A program made the translations under genes and the position numbers. This document shows, one piece after another, positions 56,460 through 64,000 of a DNA stretch of 64,000 nucleotides. Position 1 is the first letter of the stretch. Each line of letters begins with the position of its first letter. Below the pieces are notes generated by a model. That model was not told the DNA's origin. It did no database searches and saw only the letters and a program-made list of their open reading frames with translations. The DNA is from Diphasiastrum complanatum (Eukaryota > Streptophyta > Lycopodiopsida > Lycopodiales > Lycopodiaceae): positions 45,263,366-45,327,365 of the forward strand of contig CM055097.1 of assembly GCA_029204225.1 (NCBI GenBank), read 5' to 3'.

Positions 56460-57115
56460 TCGCCCAACTTCAAAAAGGGACTGCCACCGCCTGCAGACCG
56501 CAATTGTTGCTTTTTGGTCCATTGGCCACCGCATACATACCGCAACTATTGCCTTTGAGTCCATTCTCTCCACTGTTTCCACATATAGATCGTAATCACT
56601 ACCTTTTGGTTCGCTATCGCCTCCGTATCCACCATAATAAGATTGCTTCTAGATCGCAATCGTTTCCTTTGTGGTTGCCTTTGGTTCATCTTCTGCATCC
56701 AGAATAGACCGCAATTTTGATCGCATTCGCTATTTGGGAGGTTGCCTACAGTCCATCCAACTTCGTCTCAGACAACAACCATTGACTTGGTGGTTGCCTA
56801 CGGTCCATCCAATTTCGTATCAAGCCGTAATAGACCGCAACCATTGACTTTGCAGTTGCCTGCGGTCTTCTCTCTCATAAAACTGCATATAGACCACAAC
56901 TTGCTAATTGGCGGTTGCCTTCAGTCCTCTTTCACATAAAACCGCAACAAGGCTTCAGGTGGTAATAAACCAAATAAAGTTGTTTTAGACCCCATTAGAC
57001 TGCAATATGGCTGCAATAGACCACAATGTGGTCGTAATAGACTGCTTAAGACCACATTTGCTACCTTTGTGGTTGTTTTTGGTCCCTTAAACTTGAACGT
57101 TGCTTAGAGGCCTTA
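56460..57115. repeat. Degenerate minisatellite with ATAGACCGCAA / GGTTGCCT..GGTCC core
   Basis: About ten diverged units of roughly 55-75 bp combine ATAGACCGCAA(T/C), TTG(A/C)CTTTG and GGTTGCCT(A/G)CGGTCC. Several ACCGCAA/TTGCGGT pairs are in opposite orientations and could fold. No coding potential. Confidence 0.65.
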
Positions 57116-57228
57116 ACCAAATAACTAACAACCTATGAAAATAACAATTTCTCTTATCCTATCTTTATCCTACTTATGCTAAATCACCATTGAAATACAT
57201 AACCCATGTAAACGTCTAAAATCTCACT

Positions 57229-58500
<1,272 letters not shown>

Positions 58501-58589
58501 TTTTAGAGAATAGAGATGTCATGGAGGACATGGTGCTACCAACTGATGCACTTGAACAAGAACGTGATAATTAACTCGATGACGGATTT

Positions 58590-59321
58590 TTAGAGGATGT
58601 GCATACCTCCAAGTGAAAATTCAACACCCATTGTCTATCCTCACCCATCTGAAGAAATTAGGCTACATCACCAATATCGACAACAAATTCACAATGCAGA
58701 CCAACAATCTTCCACCTCCCATAAAGTACCTCACACGCCTTTTGAGAACAAAACCCTTGAAGGTACTGAAGTCTGGGGGATTTATTACAAGCTAATGTGA
58801 CTCTCCCCTTCCACGTTCTCTGGAAACATGCAGGTAAGTGGAAACAACAAATCCAATCCACTGACACCACCACCTCTGATGAGCTACCCGAAATGCCCTT
58901 ACACCTCACCAATCCGCTCAGTGAAAGGGACAATATCAAAATTCTAGCTACCCATCGCCAATCTCATGAAGTCCTAGCTGTACTGGATGTTGGCTCAAAT
59001 GTCAACATCATTTCCACCTCCCTCATGTTAGAATGGAATCTACGAGAGAAACTCACCAAACCCACTTGTTAGCTCAGGATGGTCCGATCTACCACTTTTC
59101 TCCCACAAGTCCTGATCAAACTAGAAGGCCTGAAATTTTCTATAGACCTAGTCGTACTCGCTATTCCTAGCAATGCCTATTCCTATGAGTTACTACTTGG
59201 TCGCTCATGGCTCACCAATGCAAGAGTCATTCATGACTAGAGCAAAGGCCGAGTCACCTTTGGGAATAGAGACAGCTCTTTTACCATCGATTCATCTGGC
59301 AAACTCAAATTTTGTATTTAA
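58590..59321 (+). pseudogene. Ty3/gypsy (Tat-like) gag end and aspartic protease
   Basis: One frame from 58797 to TAA at 59321: HEVLAVLDVGSNVNIISTS (protease active site Asp-Val-Gly-Ser instead of DGGS/DTGA), TTFLPQVLIKLEGLKFSIDL, YSYELLLGRSWLTNARVIHD, stop, SKGRVTFGNRDSSF. The LLLGRSWL and HDxSKGRVTF blocks align with VLLGRPWL and HNWGTGKITF of the element at 32435-34923, so both are the same protease type but from distinct families. Stops at 59070 and in HD-x-SKG (expected Trp). RT is absent. Confidence 0.7.
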
Positions 59322-60301
59322 TTCAATGAAGCAAGATCTTGGTTTTGGAGGCGTATCTTGAGTATTCTCATATTTGTGTTGTGATTTTATGGTTCTATTG
59401 CTTTCTATAACTTGTGTACTTCGCTCTTTGTTGTAAGTCCATACATAAACTGTTCTTCACACGTGTGAAGGCAGTAGGTCTCAAGTTTAATCATTTTCTA
59501 GTTGTTCTTGCTAGATTTTTGAAAAAAAATTGATCTAATTCTAGATCTAATCATTGGTTGATTAGTAGATCAAGTAACCTAGCTTCCAACACCTCTTGAG
59601 GATATGATCTAGATCCATTCCTGGTCTTTATTTCTCTAAAATTTCACATTTTGTTCTTGGAGATTTAAAGAATTTAGGGTTATTAGTTTCGAAGCTCAAA
59701 AGCTTATAACTAATATATTATAACTTCAATTCTAAATCATAAACTCTCTTCAATGCAAAACACTCTTAAACCCTAAATCCTTTTGACAATTAATTGATGA
59801 AAAATTTATTTTCATGCACCCTCTAATCTCATTCTAGTCTATTCTACCAAATCTACAAATTGACATTGTTTTATTCACAATCAAATTTTTTACATTCTAA
59901 CAAAAAAAAATCCACAAAAACTTAGACCACATCATCATGGAAGATTCCAACAAGGAGCTGAAATACGACCAAGAATGGCCTATGGAAGAGCCAGTAATCC
60001 AACAAGTCAATGAGCTCAATTACAATGATTGCAATAATATTTTTCTTGATATTGAAAATGTTCTAAAATACATTATCAATTCTATAAATTATAACAAAAA
60101 TTAGTAAATGGAAAGATTATTATTATAATGAAATTAGATGAATCCGAAATCATCAAAGGTCAAAAGTTGGAATGAGCGAGTGTCACTTTGATGAACAAAA
60201 TTTCAAATACCGATGATCGAACGCTTATAGTGTTCAATCAGAAAATCACATATTGTGGTTGGCTGCATTCCAGGTATACTTTTCAATTTTCAATTTTCTT
60301 T
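59322..60301. other. AT-rich, little recognised
   Basis: A small plus-strand frame at 59937-60104 (MEDSNKELKYDQEWPMEEPV..., 55 codons) has no recognised domain. It may be leader sequence of a retroelement. Confidence 0.35.
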
Positions 60302-60490
60302 TTAAGTATCATTATTAACATTGAATACATTGCCATTTTTTATTAACATGTCATGCACACAAACTAAAAGTACAATATTACCTCTTCTCAAACCCCTTTT
60401 ATACAATGCTTGATCAATGTTACATGATTTCCAAATGTCTTTGGCATGCACACAAAACTTACTATTAGATGCATAGGTTTTGCTTCTCAT
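60302..60490 (-). pseudogene. Ty1/copia RT fragment
   Basis: The minus-strand frame has SNIDQALYKRGLRRGNIVLL-like sequence followed by VCVHDMLIKNG, a copia RT active-site block with YVDD changed to CVHD. No flanking copia domain is readable. Confidence 0.55.
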
Positions 60491-61261
60491 CCATTCTTCA
60501 TGTAACTCTTGAAATGAAGTTCTAGAGGATCAAAGACTTTGATTTCATTACATGAGGACTTATCATGTGACATTTATTAATTTAAGTCCCTGGATCTTGC
60601 CTTTTGAGAAACTTCCTTTTACTTTGACTTCTTCATTGATCTTTTTGAACACGTATTCTTGGATTGGCAAGTGAAATCCACATGCAGTTTTCAAAAAGCA
60701 AGGTCCTCATCAAGGTTTGAAGTTTGACATGCACACTCACTTTTCAATGGAAGGGGCTTTTCTTATTTTTCATTAAATCTATGTCTCAATGTGACCTCTC
60801 AAATAGAAAATGTAAGAAGATATGGTGGGCATGTTTGTACATAAGCTTATTGATAATCTAGAAACACGATGACCTAAAAAAAGAGAAATAATATGGAGAC
60901 CCATTTTTTTGATTTTTTTAATTTTTTTAAAAAAATACCCATATTTAAAATGATTCAAATAAAGATGTTGTAATGCTAAAAAAATGCTGTATTTTACAAG
61001 AAAATGAATCAAGCTATTAAAATTTTGTTAATAGATTTTTACTAATAACTACATAGTAGCTTATATAAAATAATAATACTATTCAAAATAAAATTATCAG
61101 GACACACAACCACTAGAATAACTGTAACAAATTTTTTTAGTTATTTAAAACAAAAAAATTTATTTATTTTTTAATCTAAAAGTTTCTTAAATTACAATTC
61201 TTGTATCAAGAAAAATATTTTTTAAATTATGACAAAAAAATGAATTAGTATTTAAATATTT
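60491..61261. other. AT-rich, no gene recognised
   Basis: Very AT-rich with poly-A/T tracts near 60905-60935 and 61130-61260; nothing coding recognised. Confidence 0.5.
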
Positions 61262-62504
61262 TCTCCACATGCAAAGCATCCAAGTGGTGTCCTGGTCCAA
61301 TTTCTAGATGCTTGTTGTTGTGCGGCAACATAAATAACATACTGTTTTGAAGATCCAACTTCTTGATCAGTACCATAGTTCCATTGCTCAACACTTTTGT
61401 ACGGTTCTGGTTCCATCAAATTGGTAGGAGGTGCGGAGTGATTTGGTGAGACATGTAAGGCTAAACGTTCCGGGTATCCAGAGCAGATTGTCGAGTTCTA
61501 GCTGCTGGATTTTCTCCATACTGTGGTTCTCGATATCCCATTTGGACATACCGTTGCTAAATTATCCGAGAATTGAAGTTACAAAAAGCAGTCTCATGAT
61601 CAGACGAATTACACAAATGGCATACACTGATTTCCCTTCGTTTTTTCAATTGAGGACACTCATTCATTGTGTGATTTTCTGTACAAATAGAACACCAGAC
61701 ATTTTCTCTGGTAGGAAAAGTCCTCGCAAACTTCTCGAGTTCCTTGTTCACTTGTCCATGAAAATTTTCCAATGCTTTGATCTTCTCATCAAATTGCGAC
61801 TGCAACTTTTCCATCTGTTTCTGTTGGTTCTTTTCGAGTTTCTCGAACTCGTTGAGCATCATTTCTATAGTAGTGTTGACATTCGTGGATGCAATAGTGG
61901 TGGATGTCGTAGTAGTTTGTCCTGTTGTATAAGGCAACATACTGATATTCGGCTCATCATCTGAATCTTAATCCTCCTCCCGAATTGCATCGTCTGTAGC
62001 ATTTTGCAAGAGTGCATACTCATTATAGCATTTCAGCTCACGTTTGATTCTTTTAGGTAAACTTGACAAAAATCACATAATCATGACATTTTTGTTAATC
62101 AACTCAGGTTTGCACTCAAATCTGAGATGTTTCATCCGTTCAATGTAATCTCGAACCATTTCCGATTTTTCCATTTTAATTTTACTTAAAAGTCAAAAAT
62201 GGTCTTCCATAAACTTCCGTGGTCTGAATCGTGTGATAAGGGCTCTTTTAACAACCTCCCAATCTGTACACTCAGTTTCATCTTGATTATAGTACCAATC
62301 TTGTACTGCCCCTGTTAAGGCCATAGGAAATAGCTTAAGTTTATCTTGAGGAAAAATTTTGCCATAGACTTTACAAGATTCAGCATAGATCTAAAGAAAT
62401 CTGATTGGATCTATTAATCCATTGTATTTGGGTAGATCCAAACGAGGTGCTCTTCTAACAATAATTGGATTGGCTTCTTGAGGAGCAGCTCCAGGGGCAA
62501 TCAT
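61262..62504 (-). pseudogene. Tat/Athila-like gag (copy 2)
   Basis: Minus-strand ATG at 62504: APGAAPQEANPIIVRRAPRL, KYNGLIDPIRFL, QDWYYNQDETECTDWEV, then MVRDYIERMKHLRFECKPEL, MLPYTTGQTTTTSTTIAS and a coiled-coil/basic stretch. Two zinc knuckles follow, CSICTENHTMNEC (His intact here, Tyr in copy 1) and CHLCNSSDHETAFC, and the frame fades in the third (CFACG) near 61265. In-frame stops occur at four or more places. It is closely related to 32435-33700 and points the opposite way. Confidence 0.8.
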
Positions 62505-63715
62505 CTTTACAAATTCATATCAAGCATACAATGAGATTGGATCTAGATTTTTCAATCAAAAACTATCTCAGATCAAATCTGCTAGATCTATTTGATTTTT
62601 CAAGAATCTAATTCTATATCATAATTTTTTTTTCAAAATTAATCAATCGATACTTCTAAAAAATGATCAATTTCTCATAATCCAAATTAGAATATATCAG
62701 ATTTGATCCAAATTTTGACAGAGACTTGATCTGGAAAATCAACTAAAAATAGTATTAGCGAAGGTTCCCTAGGCGAAAGTTGGCTTGACAAAAATTCAAC
62801 AGTGTTATTTTGAGAAAAAACTTTCTGATTAATTTTTTTGACAGTTTCTCGGGTAATAACCTTTGCCGAACTCTCAGATGTAAGGTCTGACACAAATAAA
62901 ACTAGTAAAAACCCGACGAAGGTTTCTAACACAAGAAAATACAATTTCTTTAGTTTGGCGAAGGTAAAAATAAGGATTTTCTATGATTTGGATATGAAGA
63001 ATCTTCGTCGAACTCAAAATTAGTATTTTACTATAAATAGAATGTTTTGGAAACTCGACGAAGGTTTTGGCGAAGGATCAAGAGTAATATTGGTATTTTT
63101 GCAAAAAAGTGACACTTTTTTGACAAAAATATGGCAATATGACAACTGATCCTCTGGACACCCTTCTAATTTTGGTATTATTCTTTGTCGACCTGGCAGT
63201 AGATAGATCTGAATCACACCTATGCACAGTGAATCGGGTGAAGATTCTTTTTTTGAATTTTTAAGATTTTGGTGATTTGTTGGTGTTTTTTGACGGCCTT
63301 TCTGATGTTTCTGGAAATCTGATAGGAATTAATGTTTGCCCTTCTAATTGAAGGTTTTGTGATCAAAACCGAACATTTCTATAACTCGACGAAGGTTTCT
63401 TGAAAGAGGACAAAAAGTTATCAACTCTGATGACGATTTTTGCCTCTTTTTGACCAAAATCTGGTAGATTTGATCGATTTTTGTCGTTTTTTCTGATATC
63501 TCAGATCCAAATAGATCTTAAGATTGGTGATCTGAATAGTTTTTCATGTTCTATAATCAGATTAGATTTCAAAAAAGCAAATCCACTCAAATCAAGCAAA
63601 ATGACTCCCAAACTAATCCTAAATATAGATCTAACACTATTCATGCCACGACAAGATGCCTAATGCAAGCTAACCATCCAACAAACATGTTGCAAACTTA
63701 AAAATTGCCGTAGAT
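62505..63715 (-). other. Leader of the Tat/Athila-like element, copy 2
   Basis: Homologous to 31242-32434 with the same CTTCGCC/GGCGAAG motif cluster. The primer-site region near 63700-63722 is deleted or degraded: no TGGCGCC remains next to the LTR. Confidence 0.7.
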
Positions 63716-63725
63716 CCCCAACAAT

Positions 63726-64000
63726 TGTAGTGGGTTTCTTTCCTTGCCTAACCTCAATCCACGAGCTAGTCAATCTAGCATCAAGAGACGAAGTTAGTTG
63801 TCATGCGTAGGTTCATTTCCATGAGAGCGATAGTATAGCCAGATTTCAGCATGAATGGGAGATCCAAATCTAACTCTAACATCCATTAACCCTAAACATT
63901 AACACTACATCACTAACACTAGATTCACAACAAAGATAGCTTACTCTTTCTCTCTCTCCCTTTCTCTCTCATAAAAAGTATAACAACATACAATCCCAAT
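63726..64000 (-). repeat. 5' LTR of Tat/Athila-like element copy 2 (partial)
   Basis: Plus strand starts TGTAGTGGGTTTCTTTCCTTGCC, the reverse complement of the end of LTR-T at 31219, and it continues past the window edge. Confidence 0.8.

Overview
The window looks like nuclear DNA of a large-genome land plant. The evidence is one split gene with a plant-type basic protein and long introns, many plant LTR retrotransposons (Ty1/copia, chromovirus, Tat/Athila-like Ty3/gypsy), hAT and CACTA DNA transposons, plant telomere-type TTTAGGG motifs and long GA microsatellites. I cannot name the species. No bacterial-type operon, rRNA, tRNA or CRISPR array was seen. Almost every coding stretch is a broken transposon gene, so these entries are remnants, mostly with frameshifts and stops.

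0.7-9.1 kb: a minus-strand copia integrase gene is split by a 7.4 kb hAT-type element (1171-8554) with an 8-bp target duplication. The insert carries a multi-exon transposase pseudogene (BED finger, DUF659-like core, hATC domain, acidic/AT-hook tail), GA tracts with telobox motifs on both sides, and two families of tandem repeats. 9.6-17.6 kb: three phase-compatible exons on the plus strand form the only plausible host gene. Its 6.2 kb second intron holds a decayed chromovirus and a LINE-type zinc-finger remnant.

18.3-30.5 kb: a pile-up of minus-strand copia elements sharing one LTR type (TGTGAAA...TTTCACA). It includes a non-autonomous derivative, an element nested in another's gag, and a head-to-head gag/pol inversion. 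30.5-34.9 kb: a Tat/Athila-like element with LTR, tRNA-type primer site, long leader, gag with four zinc knuckles and protease, but no reverse transcriptase. 35-38 kb is mostly non-coding, with a 299-bp tandem duplication containing hairpins.

37.8-47.1 kb: more copia, including an inverted duplication with 0.9 kb arms, a second copy of the non-autonomous derivative, and a piece of Tat-type element carrying an unfamiliar ORF next to its 3' LTR. 47.1-48.1 kb: Ulp1/C48 protease remnants. 51.2-53.3 kb: a copia RT/RNase H with its 3' LTR. 53.7-56.3 kb: a second copy of the unfamiliar ORF, again ending at a polypurine tract and LTR. 56.5-59.3 kb: a degenerate minisatellite, a CACTA remnant split by a GA microsatellite, and a retroviral-type protease. 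61.3-64.0 kb: a second, minus-strand Tat/Athila-like gag with leader and LTR running off the window.

The least explained signal is the unfamiliar ORF, found twice (44.25-45.13 and 54.66-56.33 kb, both minus). It sits between a purine tract/LTR and upstream sequence like a 3' extra ORF of Tat-type retrotransposons, and I do not recognise the protein family.
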